Source of the DNA: Anoxybacteroides rupiense
GTDB lineage: Bacteria; Bacillota; Bacilli; Bacillales; Anoxybacillaceae
Length of the DNA: 64,000 nt
Direction: 5' to 3'
Assembly: GCF_014196195.1 (NCBI RefSeq)
Contig: NZ_JACIDF010000006.1
Coordinates: 172,749-236,748 of the forward strand
Position 1 is the first letter of the stretch, and every line of letters starts with the position of its first letter. Shown piece after piece: positions 53,928-62,164 of the stretch. The notes under the pieces are model-generated. The model worked only from the letters and a program-made list of their open reading frames with translations, was not told the DNA's origin and did no database searches. Position numbers and translations under genes: made by a program.

Positions 53928-54519
53928 AAAGAAGCTGCAGAGCGAACAGACGAAAAAATGCATTGCCGAAGCAGCCATGCAATTGTTTGCCCAAAAAGGA
54001 TATAAGGGGACATCTATCGAAGATATCGTCGCGGCAACAGGAAAGAGCAAGGGCAATATTTATTATCACTTCGGCAATAAGGAACAGCTGTTTCAATATT
54101 TGCTAGATGAATGGGATCGTGATTGGCGGGAGAAGTGGAAGCAAAAAGAGTCGCAGTGGCCAACATTTGCCGAAAAGCTTCTCGGATTGGCAGAGCATAT
54201 TGTTACAAATGATGTAAATCATCCCTTGACAAACGCGATGGATGAATTTCTCAATAGTGAATGGAACAACAGTGAAGTACAGGAAAGGGTAACGAAGTTC
54301 TATTCCGATCAGATTGCTTTTTTTCAAGAGATGATACAGACAGCGATGGACGACGGAGAGCTACAACAGGATCAAGCGCAGATGTTGGCGGTTATTCTTG
54401 GAGCGATGATAATGGGATTGGGGGAAATCTCACGGCGTATCCAGTTTCAAGAGGCATTGAAATTATATCACAAAGCGATTGATGTTTTTTTGCATGGAAC
54501 GTTGACACGCGATTCCTAA
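53920..54519 (+). CDS. TetR-family regulator of the adjacent MFS pump
   Basis: 199 aa from ATG 53920 (GGAGGG 6 bp upstream). Seen: TetR HTH at about residues 10-56 (AAMQLFAQKGYKGTSIEDIVAATGKSKGNIYYHF in order), then an all-helical ligand domain with TetR_C-type DEFLNSEWNN and a GAMIMGLGE helix. Known: repressors of drug pumps released by ligand. Likely acts at the palindrome 52581-52590 in an autoregulatory loop. Confidence 0.9.
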   Translation: MNKKKLQSEQTKKCIAEAAMQLFAQKGYKGTSIEDIVAATGKSKGNIYYHFGNKEQLFQYLLDEWDRDWREKWKQKESQWPTFAEKLLGLAEHIVTNDVNHPLTNAMDEFLNSEWNNSEVQERVTKFYSDQIAFFQEMIQTAMDDGELQQDQAQMLAVILGAMIMGLGEISRRIQFQEALKLYHKAIDVFLHGTLTRDS

Positions 54520-54563
54520 GTGAAAACAAAATCAATGATGAAATGAACAATGTCAATTGCTTA

Positions 54564-54596
54564 GAGAACGTCGCTAGCTCCGGCGTTCTCTTTTTG
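54564..54596 (+). terminator. Terminator of the MFS-TetR operon
   Basis: GAGAACGTCG / CGGCGTTCTC stem with one G-U pair, 7-nt loop, then TTTTTG. Confidence 0.85.
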
Positions 54597-54881
54597 ATTC
54601 GCACTTTCCCAACAGACCAACCCTCTCGTTCGATGAAGATCCAAACAGGGACTCGCAATAAAAAAATTTCCAAGGTTTCCCTTTCCTCTGTTGAGGCGTC
54701 CCTTTGTTTTGCATCGGTTTTTCAATAAGGAATAGGTTGAGGAGAGGGACAAGTGGTATAATAGAAACATTCCTGTGCAGAGGCTTGATCAAAAAAGCTC
54801 CCTTAGTGTGATGCAGGGGTGTCGGTAGACAAAACCCCGTCATCACACCAAGAGAATTTGATATGCTTTGGATGGCCGATT
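54597..54881. other. Gap with the MMPL-gene terminator only
   Basis: Apart from the hairpin at 54806-54848 and a TATAAT near 54756, nothing gene-like is supported; short frames here overlap each other without ribosome sites. Confidence 0.4.
54806..54848 (-). terminator. Nested hairpin terminator of the MMPL gene
   Basis: Outer GTGTGATG / CATCACAC and inner AGGGGT / AACCCC stems. On the minus strand a GAGCTTTTTTG run follows. Confidence 0.75.
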
Positions 54882-57095
54882 TTACTTGGCTCGTGTTTTC
54901 AACGAAGATTCCTGCTGTTTTGAACGACTCGGCCAAAATGCCATTTTTCCCATAAGCGCCGTCAAGGAAGGCACCAGCAATGCTCGAACGACAAAAGTAT
55001 CTAAAAGTACGCCAAGAGCCGTGATTAAACCAAATTGAACAAGGACTTGTATAGGCATGGTGATCAATACAGCGAAGGTGGCCGCTAGGATCAGACCTGC
55101 TGATGTAATGACACCGCTCGTTTGTGTCACCCCTTCTTTAATGGCTTCTTTTAACGGCATGGTCTTGGCTTTTTTCCAGATACTCGAAATCATAAAAATA
55201 TTATAATCTTCGCCAAGAGCAATCAAGAAGACGAAAGCATACAGAGGAATGGCTCCTTGAATCGCTGCTACGCCAAATCCGTAATGAAGGATAATCCACC
55301 CCATTCCCAAGGCCGCAACATAAGAAAGCAAAACAGTCAATATTAGATTAATCGTCGTTATGAGCGAGCGCAAGTATGCAAAAAGCAAGACCGCGATCAG
55401 ACCGATCACAAGGGGAATGATCACGTGGCTGTCCCGATCGGTCCATGATTTCACATCATATTGCTCCGCTGTTTGTCCAGCAAGCCAAATAGAAGTGTCA
55501 TTCTGTACGGCTCCGCTAGTTTCCAGAGCCTCTGCGGCAATGTTGCGCAGCTCCGGAATAACCTTCATCGCTTCTTGTGAATAAGGGTTTGCGTTAAGAA
55601 CTAGACGGTATAAAGAGTAGGCGGGATCAATGGTGCTGATTTGACGCTCAGCAACCTCATTCACCGCAGGATGTTCCGCCAGAGTTTTGCTTAGATCGGG
55701 ACCGTTTTTGACGATCACGGAAACCGGAGCAAGCTCCCCAGGGGAATAGCTCTCGGCTATGCGTTCAAACCCCTCGCGGGAAGGCATATTTTTCGGGAAC
55801 GATGACAGCAAATCATACGTAAAGGTTATTTGACTGGCGAATGCGGCCAAAATCCCAAGCGTTATGGTGCAGGCAATGACAACTCTTCGCGGTTTGGTAA
55901 CGACTAGTTGACCGACAGTTGCACTCAAGGTACGTCTAGCTTTTTTAGGTTTATAATCCTTGCCCTTCTCAACGGCACGCTGCTGCTCTTCTTCTGGTGT
56001 CCGAGGAACAAATGGGAAGAAGGCGACGCGTCCGATGATGGCCAGCAACGCCGGCACCAACGTCAGACTGGCAAGCATCATGATCAGAATAGATAAGCTA
56101 AACGGCACTGCGAAACGTTCGTATGCACCATATTTAGCTACAAGCAATGCTAGCAAAGCTAGCATCACGGTGAAACCGCTCATGGCTATGGCACCTGAAG
56201 CTTCTCGGAAGGTGCGGCGCAGTGCATGAAAACGATTGCTGTCACGCATCAGCTCTTGTCGGAAGCGGGTAATGAAAAATAGACAATAGTCTGTACCAGC
56301 GCCGAAAAGAAGGACGGTCATGATCGCAAGGCTTTGAGAGTCGACTACAATCCATCCTTTCTTGGCCATCCAGCCCAATAGGGGACTGGTTACAGCATAA
56401 GCGAAGCCAACACCAATTAACGGGATGATCGCTAAGAGAGGAGAACGGTAGATCAAGAGCAAAACGACTAACACTAACAAGATGGTGGCGATCAATAAAA
56501 CGAAATCAGCATTCAGAAACAAATCGGTAGCATCCACCGCAATGCCTGCGGGACCGCTAATGCGAAGACTCAATTTGTCCGGCGCGTCCATTGTTGTGGT
56601 AAAAGGATCGGTACCAGAAGCTTTCTTGATTCTGTCCTGAAGAGCATGTAAACTCTTTTTAAGCTGCTCCGGCTCCATACTCTCATCAAATATGATCGGC
56701 TGAACAAGTGTGCTGCCATCCTCAGAAACCATTTGTTTCAAGGCAGGAGGAGGAAACTGATGCAAGGAAAGCAAGCTTTTTTGGCCTTTCAGCGGTTTTT
56801 CTTTGAGCTGTTGAGAAATTTCTGCCATCAGACGAAAATCCTGTTCGTTCAAACCGTCAGGCCGATGCCAAACCACTAAAGCAGGGAGCCCTGACTCCCC
56901 AGGGAAATACTTTTCCATGACACGATCCGCCTGTAAAGAGGGACTGTCTTTATGAAGATTGCCGGCGTTGTTTTGTTTTTGATCACCTGCGGCTGGTAAG
57001 GAAACCGAGAGAATGATGGCCATGGCTACCCAGACAATCAGCGTTGCCCACCGTGTTTTCGGTCCGCTAACCAGCGCTCCGATCGAGTGAAACAT
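54882..57095 (-). CDS. MMPL/RND-family transporter (YdfJ-like)
   Basis: 737 aa. Seen: two-fold repeat, each with one N-terminal helix, a large extracytoplasmic loop (about residues 40-195 and 430-560), then five helices. The Asp-Tyr pairs of the proton relay appear as GTDYCLFF (about residue 260) and GEDYNIFM (about 630). A cytosolic basic loop EEEQQRAVEKGKDYKPKK lies near 370. Start ATG behind AAGGAAGG. Known: MMPL proteins export lipids, drugs or surfactants using the proton gradient. Divergent from a TetR gene that probably controls it. Confidence 0.93.
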   Translation of the reverse strand: MFHSIGALVSGPKTRWATLIVWVAMAIILSVSLPAAGDQKQNNAGNLHKDSPSLQADRVMEKYFPGESGLPALVVWHRPDGLNEQDFRLMAEISQQLKEKPLKGQKSLLSLHQFPPPALKQMVSEDGSTLVQPIIFDESMEPEQLKKSLHALQDRIKKASGTDPFTTTMDAPDKLSLRISGPAGIAVDATDLFLNADFVLLIATILLVLVVLLLIYRSPLLAIIPLIGVGFAYAVTSPLLGWMAKKGWIVVDSQSLAIMTVLLFGAGTDYCLFFITRFRQELMRDSNRFHALRRTFREASGAIAMSGFTVMLALLALLVAKYGAYERFAVPFSLSILIMMLASLTLVPALLAIIGRVAFFPFVPRTPEEEQQRAVEKGKDYKPKKARRTLSATVGQLVVTKPRRVVIACTITLGILAAFASQITFTYDLLSSFPKNMPSREGFERIAESYSPGELAPVSVIVKNGPDLSKTLAEHPAVNEVAERQISTIDPAYSLYRLVLNANPYSQEAMKVIPELRNIAAEALETSGAVQNDTSIWLAGQTAEQYDVKSWTDRDSHVIIPLVIGLIAVLLFAYLRSLITTINLILTVLLSYVAALGMGWIILHYGFGVAAIQGAIPLYAFVFLIALGEDYNIFMISSIWKKAKTMPLKEAIKEGVTQTSGVITSAGLILAATFAVLITMPIQVLVQFGLITALGVLLDTFVVRALLVPSLTALMGKMAFWPSRSKQQESSLKTRAK

Positions 57096-57157
57096 ATTAC
57101 TGTCCTTCCTTTCTTTACGCGTTTTGACGCTATTTACGTATCTTTTATGTGGAGATG

Positions 57158-57169
57158 ATATAATTATAT
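57158..57169. promoter_or_regulatory. Palindrome in the MMPL/TetR divergent region
   Basis: ATATAATTATAT, a perfect 12-bp palindrome, includes a TATAAT -10 and lies about midway between the two starts. Candidate TetR operator. Confidence 0.45.
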
Positions 57170-57221
57170 ATACCAGAAGGTTAATTAATCAAGCTTTATT
57201 TTAGAGCGGGAGGGAGCAACT

Positions 57222-57836
57222 GTGAATCAATCCAGAGAAAAACGTAAACCAGGCCGTCCAAAAGCAACCGAGTCTTCACAAACGATGATACAAATATTGC
57301 GGACTGCTTCCGCTTTATTTATGGAATACGGGTTTGAAAAGGTGTCCCTTGAAACCGTAGCTAAAACATGCGGTTTAACCAAAGCAAGTGTTTATTACTA
57401 TTTCAGTAACAAATCCATGTTATTTACCAAATGTCTGTTGTTTGTGTTAAAGGTTGCACACGATCAAACCGTTGCCATTATGAACGGTCCCGGGACATTG
57501 CAGGAACGTCTGCGGGAGGTCGCTATACGCTATATGCAAAATACGTATGTGGATTTTGAAACGATGATGCGTGAAGCCTCGTCGGAGTTATCAGAGGAAC
57601 AAACTGCAGAAATTCGCAATGCTGAACGGAAGTTGCATGAAGTGCTTGAGCACGCCTTTCAAAAAGCAATGGAAAAGGAGGAGATTGTGCCGTATGATCC
57701 TTTCTTGCTTTCCCATCTTTTTGTCGCCATGTTGACCGTTCGCAATCGCCAAGAAGTAATGAATAAGCGCCAAATGGTGGAAGAAGTTGCCTCTGAAATG
57801 GTCCGATTGTTGCTTAACGGTCTTTCTCCACGTTAA
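57222..57836 (+). CDS. TetR/AcrR-family regulator divergent from the MMPL pump
   Basis: 204 aa, GTG start behind GGGAGGGAG. Seen: basic N-terminal arm KRKPGRPKAT (minor-groove arm), HTH with FMEYGFEKVSLETVAKTCGLTKASVYYYFSNKSMLF (residues about 33-68), and a helical ligand domain. It is not close to the TetR encoded at 53920, so the two regulators were not made by local duplication. Probable repressor of the MMPL gene. Followed 46 bp later by the DUF2200 gene. Confidence 0.9.
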   Translation: MNQSREKRKPGRPKATESSQTMIQILRTASALFMEYGFEKVSLETVAKTCGLTKASVYYYFSNKSMLFTKCLLFVLKVAHDQTVAIMNGPGTLQERLREVAIRYMQNTYVDFETMMREASSELSEEQTAEIRNAERKLHEVLEHAFQKAMEKEEIVPYDPFLLSHLFVAMLTVRNRQEVMNKRQMVEEVASEMVRLLLNGLSPR

Positions 57837-57882
57837 AAAGAGGATGGTTCTCATATAATAAAAGATAGAAAGGGGAGATATT

Positions 57883-58236
57883 ATGGACAAGCATCGGATT
57901 TATACAACAAGTGTCGCCAGTGTCTACCCTCACTATGTGACAAAGGCAGAGAAAAAAGGGCGCACGAAAAAGGAGGTTGATACAATCATTTGTTGGTTGA
58001 CTGGATACAGCCAGGAAGAGTTAAATACACACTTAGAAAAAAAGACAGACTTTGAAACTTTCTTTACAGAAGCTCCGCACTTGAACCCTTCGCGAACTCT
58101 CATCAAAGGTGTGGTCTGCGGTGTCCGGGTGGAAAATATCGAAGAACCCATCATGCGAGAAATTCGCTATTTAGATAAGCTGATTGATGAGCTAGCAAGA
58201 GGGAAGGCGATGGAGAAGATTTTACGGAAATCATAA
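57883..58236 (+). CDS. DUF2200 family protein
   Basis: 117 aa, ATG start behind GGGGAGA. Seen: near-complete match to the conserved pattern of DUF2200: [78 protein letters not shown], each in its usual place. Small cytosolic protein of unknown function. It may share a transcript with the TetR gene. Confidence 0.88.
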   Translation: MDKHRIYTTSVASVYPHYVTKAEKKGRTKKEVDTIICWLTGYSQEELNTHLEKKTDFETFFTEAPHLNPSRTLIKGVVCGVRVENIEEPIMREIRYLDKLIDELARGKAMEKILRKS

Positions 58237-58600
58237 TCGAAAACAAGAGCGTGCGTGTGGGGAGGAAGTGACACGAACTTGAAAAACAAGCCCGCGATGG
58301 GCATGTTTGGTTGTAGAATTTTACAGAGATTCAAAGACACATGAAACCAAAGTAGACAGTTGACCAAATGGGTGATCGACATTCGTCGATCACCCATAGC
58401 TTTTGGAGGAAAACGATTTAGCTTAATGGCTTCTTTATGCTTGACACGTGATCCTTTTCTGTTTTTCTTTGTTCGATGAAAGGGGATTGCGCACATTTCA
58501 TTTGGTTAGATTTACATTCACGTTATCTTTGTCTGGTTGTCGTCTTTGCCATTCGGACAGATAGATATGTGCATTCTGTTCTTGACTTTGTGTTCTCCGT
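58237..58600. other. Gap holding repeat B; no gene supported
   Basis: Contains hairpin repeat B (58370-58437). A 61-codon frame at 58476-58661 lacks a ribosome site and overlaps the anti-sigma pseudogene frame. Confidence 0.45.
58370..58437 (+). repeat. Hairpin repeat B
   Basis: Stem GGGTGATCGAC / GTCGATCACCC around ATTC, then ATAG-CTTTTGGAG and AAAACGATT. Differs from repeat A (52373-52438) by a paired A-T to C-G change in the stem and a few loop or tail bases. Stands 134 bp after DUF2200. Confidence 0.8.
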
Positions 58601-59046
58601 TAATCCCTCTTCCATTCTATATTTCTTTGAATCGGTCCTATTCCTTAAAAGAAATCAATGAAAAATTCAAAGGATACCATATCACGTGACTTGCATTAGA
58701 TACAGGAGTTGAGAAACAAATGAAGGATGATTTAGATTTTATGCAAACACCTGTCATTGGCTTTCCATACAAAAAAGTGCATGTAGATTCTGTATTCAAT
58801 CGCTCGTTTACTGATTACGAAGAAGTAGTCAAAGGGCTCGAGCTATTAACCAAAAACGAAAAATGGGCAACACAATTAACGGAATATAAAAACTTAAAGA
58901 TGGCCGAGCGACTGAAATGGGTGAAAAAGAATAAAGAATTGAAGGTTTATGGAATCGCTATAACAGGAACCGCTAAAGATGTATTATCTTTGGAAAAGAT
59001 GAAGGAAGTTCATGTGATTCGCTTAGGACAGATCTATTGGCCGTAA
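58600..59046 (+). pseudogene. Anti-sigma factor C-terminal domain protein, nonsense-broken
   Basis: The intact part begins at ATG 58720 (108 codons) and matches the sigma-factor-regulator C-terminal domain: ERLKWVKKNKELKVYGIAITGTAKDVLSL. The same frame clearly continues upstream as SYSLKEINEKFKGYHIT, then TGA (58687-58689), then LALDTGVEKQMK. A Trp codon changed to TGA would explain it. Full proteins of this type are about 300 aa with an N-terminal membrane segment, absent here. AGGAG before 58720 could still allow a short product. Confidence 0.7.
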
Positions 59047-59065
59047 TAAAGGGAGATGATTAAAA

Positions 59066-59329
59066 ATGAAAATGCTATCCATCCATTTGCTCAATACATT
59101 AGTCGCTATATTTTTGCTGATTTTGTTAAATGTGCAAGCGATAGTGGATATCCCTGTTTTTCGTATTCGTTATATTTGGATTTCATTGTTTGGAATGCTT
59201 ATATGTTTGTTTGGATGGGTCAAAAATGATCGATTCTATTCTTATTTAGCCGGCGTTCTTCACCTTATTCTCATCGTTTCTTGCATGGGCATCATTTGGT
59301 TTGGTTTAGGAATTCATCCCCATCCATAA
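59066..59329 (+). CDS. Small hydrophobic membrane protein
   Basis: 87 aa, ATG start behind AGGGAGATG. Seen: three transmembrane helices (about residues 8-24, 33-50 and 58-80) and very few charged residues; C-terminus HPHP. It follows the anti-sigma remnant by 19 bp, so the two may have been one operon. No family recognised. Confidence 0.55.
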   Translation: MKMLSIHLLNTLVAIFLLILLNVQAIVDIPVFRIRYIWISLFGMLICLFGWVKNDRFYSYLAGVLHLILIVSCMGIIWFGLGIHPHP

Positions 59330-59378
59330 GAAAACAAGTCTTACAGATTCACTTCTGCTTACAAAATATATTAGGGGA

Positions 59379-59443
59379 TTTTTTAACATCATCCATTGAG
59401 AAGTCTCTCACCTCTAAGCAAAGTGTAGGTGAGGGAGATTCAT
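59379..59443 (+). mobile_element. Relic of an IS200/IS605-type right end (copy 3)
   Basis: Best preserved copy: TTTTTTAACATCATCC, then GAGAAG, TCTCTCACCT, a short loop and AGGTGAGGGAGA, ending TTCATA. The stem is nearly perfect. Layout equals the IS end at the right edge of the window. No transposase gene is near. Confidence 0.55.
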
Positions 59444-59526
59444 ATAGCGACAGAAGCAAGAAGACTTCTGTCTTTCTGCTTTTTTATGTTAAAAGTATGT
59501 TAAGATTTCTTATCCTCACTTGCTTT

Positions 59527-59546
59527 ATATAAGTATATGCTTATAT
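59527..59546 (+). promoter_or_regulatory. ArsR operator
   Basis: ATATAAG-TATATG-CTTATAT, a perfect palindrome with 7-bp arms, about 75 bp before arsR. This AT-rich form is typical for ArsR/SmtB-family sites. Confidence 0.7.
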
Positions 59547-59621
59547 GATTATATTCAGTGATTGGAGAATGATTTTACGTCTTCTATTTCTACAGCAAGA
59601 CTTAAAAAGGGAGGAGAGTTG

Positions 59622-59969
59622 ATGAGTGAGACCGCTTGGGAAATCGAAAAAGCAGCGCATATTTTAAAATTGTTAGGCGATAAAACCCGCTTAACCATTG
59701 TCGCTATTTTAAAACAGCGGGAATGTTGTGTTTGTGAGCTTCTTGAAGTGTTTAATATGAGCCAGCCATCTGTGAGTCAACATCTTCGTAAGTTGAAGGA
59801 TGCCGGATTAATCAAAGAGGAGAGAAGGGGACAGTGGATTTACTATTCTCTTCATCCACAAAACAAGGAATATGATTTGATGGAGGCTATTTTACAACAT
59901 ATTCCCGATCAAACCGAGAATATCCGTAGGATCGAAGAAACCAATCCTACGCTTCGTTGCGGCTGTTAA
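59622..59969 (+). CDS. arsR: ArsR-family metalloregulator
   Basis: 115 aa from ATG 59622 (GGGAGGAG upstream). Seen: winged HTH with [17 protein letters not shown], the arsenic-binding Cys-Val-Cys motif in ECCVCELL (about residues 33-40), [18 protein letters not shown] recognition helix and IYYSLHP wing; C-terminal RCGC. Known: binds its operator until As(III) attaches to the Cys. First gene of arsR-acr3-arsC and likely autoregulated. Confidence 0.95.
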   Translation: MSETAWEIEKAAHILKLLGDKTRLTIVAILKQRECCVCELLEVFNMSQPSVSQHLRKLKDAGLIKEERRGQWIYYSLHPQNKEYDLMEAILQHIPDQTENIRRIEETNPTLRCGC

Positions 59970-59994
59970 TCTACATGAAATGAGGAGAGGAAAG

Positions 59995-61056
59995 ATGAAT
60001 AATACGAAAAGAAAGCGGCTATCGTTCTTGGATCGATACTTAACGCTTTGGATTTTTCTCGCGATGGCAGCGGGAATGGGGATGGGTTTCTTCTTTCCAG
60101 ACTTTGTAGAGAAGATGAACCGTTTACAGACGGGAACGACATACATTCCAATTGCTGTTGGTTTAATTTTAATGATGTATCCTCCGTTAGCTAAAGTTCG
60201 TTATGAAGAGATGGGACGCGTATTTAAAGATCTAAAAATATTGGTTTTGTCCCTTATCCAAAATTGGATCATTGGACCAATTTTAATGTTTGTATTGGCC
60301 ATTGTATTTTTGCCGGATAAGCCTGAATATATGGTCGGACTGATCCTGATTGGCCTGGCTCGTTGTATTGCGATGGTGATCGTCTGGAATGATTTAGCAA
60401 AGGGGGATCGAGAGTATGCAGCTGGACTCGTAGCATTTAATTCTGTATTTCAAATGCTCTTTTTCTCGATTTACGCGTATGTGTTTGTAACAATCATTCC
60501 AGAATGGCTAGGATTAGAAGGTGTTGGCATTCATATCACGATGATGGAAGTCGCGAAGTCCGTGTTCATTTACTTAGGAATCCCGTTTCTCGGCGGAATG
60601 ATCACGCGCTTTATCTTGGTACAAGCAAGGGGAAAGCGATGGTACGAAAACGTATTCATTCCAAACATCAGTCCGATTACATTCATTTCACTGTTATATA
60701 CGATTATCGTCATGTTCTCATTAAAAGGAGAGGTTATTGTCAGCTTGCCATTGGATGTCGTGAGAGTGGCCATTCCATTGCTCATTTACTTTGTGTTGAT
60801 GTTCTTTGTTTCCTTCTTCTTGGGAAGGAAAATTGGCGCGAGCTACCCTATAACGACAACCCTTGCCTTTACAGCCGGAAGCAATAACTTTGAATTAGCC
60901 ATTGCCGTCGCTGTTGGTGTATTTGGAATCCATTCGGGCGCAGCCTTTGCAGCTGTTATTGGACCGCTTGTGGAAGTGCCGATTATGATCGCGCTGGTCA
61001 ACGTGGCACTACGGTTTCAACGAAAATACTTCAAAACAGAATCTGTATCATACTAA
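59995..61056 (+). CDS. acr3: Arsenite efflux permease (Acr3 family)
   Basis: 353 aa from ATG 59995 (GAGGAGAGG upstream). Seen: ten hydrophobic helices; the conserved cysteine in [18 protein letters not shown] (helix 4) and [20 protein letters not shown] (helix 9), both Acr3 signatures, and [13 protein letters not shown] near the end. Known: Acr3 exports arsenite with the proton gradient from the cytoplasmic membrane. Often named arsB in Bacillus. It lies 25 bp after arsR. Confidence 0.95.
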   Translation: MNNTKRKRLSFLDRYLTLWIFLAMAAGMGMGFFFPDFVEKMNRLQTGTTYIPIAVGLILMMYPPLAKVRYEEMGRVFKDLKILVLSLIQNWIIGPILMFVLAIVFLPDKPEYMVGLILIGLARCIAMVIVWNDLAKGDREYAAGLVAFNSVFQMLFFSIYAYVFVTIIPEWLGLEGVGIHITMMEVAKSVFIYLGIPFLGGMITRFILVQARGKRWYENVFIPNISPITFISLLYTIIVMFSLKGEVIVSLPLDVVRVAIPLLIYFVLMFFVSFFLGRKIGASYPITTTLAFTAGSNNFELAIAVAVGVFGIHSGAAFAAVIGPLVEVPIMIALVNVALRFQRKYFKTESVSY

Positions 61057-61077
61057 CAACAAAAGGTGGGGTAAAAA

Positions 61078-61500
61078 TTGCAAGATAAAAAGACCATTTA
61101 CTTCTTATGTACAGGAAACTCTTGCCGTAGCCAAATGGCCGAAGGATGGGCCAAAAAATACCTTGGTGATGAATGGGACGTTTATAGTGCAGGTATCGAA
61201 GCTCACGGACTTAATCCGAGCGCAGTAAAAGCCATGAAAGAAGTAGGAATTGATATTTCTAGCCAAACATCCGACGTCATTGATCCTGAAATTTTAAATC
61301 AAGCAGATTTAGTCGTAACATTATGCGGCCATGCAGCCGATCACTGTCCGGTAACACCGCCACATGTGAAGCGCGTACATTGGGGATTTGATGATCCTGC
61401 GAAGGCGGAAGGAACCGAGGAAGAAAAATGGTCTGTATTTCAGCGTGTTCGTGATGAAATTGGCGCTCGCATCAAAACATTTTCTGAAACAGGAGAATAA
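61078..61500 (+). CDS. arsC: Arsenate reductase, thioredoxin-coupled
   Basis: 140 aa, TTG start behind AAAGGTGGGG. Seen: the low-molecular-weight-phosphatase P-loop CTGNSCR (Cys11) and the redox pair Cys83 and Cys90 in [11 protein letters not shown]. These three Cys are the catalytic triad of the B. subtilis and S. aureus type enzyme; length is the usual 139-140. It reduces As(V) to As(III) for export by Acr3. Closes the operon before a strong terminator. Confidence 0.96.
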   Translation: MQDKKTIYFLCTGNSCRSQMAEGWAKKYLGDEWDVYSAGIEAHGLNPSAVKAMKEVGIDISSQTSDVIDPEILNQADLVVTLCGHAADHCPVTPPHVKRVHWGFDDPAKAEGTEEEKWSVFQRVRDEIGARIKTFSETGE

Positions 61501-61505
61501 CACTG

Positions 61506-61541
61506 AAAAACAGCCGAGAAGAATCTTCTCGGCTGTTTTTA
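61506..61541 (+). terminator. Terminator of arsR-acr3-arsC
   Basis: AAAAACAGCCGAGAAGA / TCTTCTCGGCTGTTTTT, a perfect stem with a near-zero loop. Confidence 0.9.
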
Positions 61542-61588
61542 TTGAAGTTGATACAGTCAAAAAGCTGCTTTTTTTAAATGAAAAAATG

Positions 61589-61604
61589 TTGCAATTTACA
61601 AATA
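61589..61604 (-). promoter_or_regulatory. MarR candidate operator 1
   Basis: Minus-strand TATTTGTAAATTGCAA, 33 bp before the marR start; same consensus TATTTGTAWWTTGCAA as at 62121-62136. Confidence 0.6.
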
Positions 61605-61636
61605 AAATGATATAAATAATGATAGAGGTGAAAAAA

Positions 61637-62083
61637 ATGGAAAACATTAGAGAGCTGTTTCAGGTGATGACACGTCGTTTCGGATTGCTGAATAAAAATT
61701 GCTGTTCCATTGATCCTATAGATATTTCGCTGGCTCAAAGCCATATTCTTTATGAAATTGATAAGCATCATTCTCCTTCCATGCAGCAAATAGCCGATAT
61801 ATTAGCAATGGATATCACAACATTCAGCAGGCAAATTCAAAATTTAGTGAAAATGGGGCTTGTAAAAAAAGAGCCATCCCCTGAAGATAGACGCGTATAC
61901 ACGCTGTCCTTAACAACCCAAGGAAAGTTTATTGCAACAACCATTGATCGAGAAATCAATCAATATTTAGCCGAGGTATTTTCGCGTATGACTGAATTTG
62001 AGAAAGAAACCGTGATTCGTTCGATTAAATTACTGAATGAATGCATGGCGAAATCGAGCGTTTGTTGTAAACCCTTGTTTTAA
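61637..62083 (+). CDS. MarR-family regulator with paired cysteines
   Basis: 148 aa from ATG 61637 (GAGGTGA upstream). Seen: MarR winged HTH with MQQIADILAMDITTFSRQIQNLVKMGLVKKEPSPEDRRVYTLSLT (about residues 54-98). Unusual are two Cys-Cys pairs, NKNCCSID (about 25-32) and SSVCCKPLF at the C-terminus, which could bind a metalloid such as As(III). The next gene is an ArsP-like permease, and identical operator motifs precede both genes. Probable metalloid-sensing repressor; sensing is inferred from the Cys. Confidence 0.85.
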   Translation: MENIRELFQVMTRRFGLLNKNCCSIDPIDISLAQSHILYEIDKHHSPSMQQIADILAMDITTFSRQIQNLVKMGLVKKEPSPEDRRVYTLSLTTQGKFIATTIDREINQYLAEVFSRMTEFEKETVIRSIKLLNECMAKSSVCCKPLF

Positions 62084-62120
62084 GGCAAGTCTAATAAGGC
62101 TTGCCAATCATTAAAACAAA

Positions 62121-62136
62121 TATTTGTATTTTGCAA
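62121..62136 (+). promoter_or_regulatory. MarR candidate operator 2
   Basis: TATTTGTATTTTGCAA, 29 bp before the permease start, extended by an inverted TATTTG / CAAATA pair. Confidence 0.6.
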
Positions 62137-62164
62137 ATAAAATAAACGCAATGGGGGATTGTCC

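Noticed and set aside
58476..58661. 61-codon hydrophobic frame in the gap after DUF2200
   Set aside because: Overlaps the upstream part of the anti-sigma frame, which is the more protein-like reading; no ribosome site.
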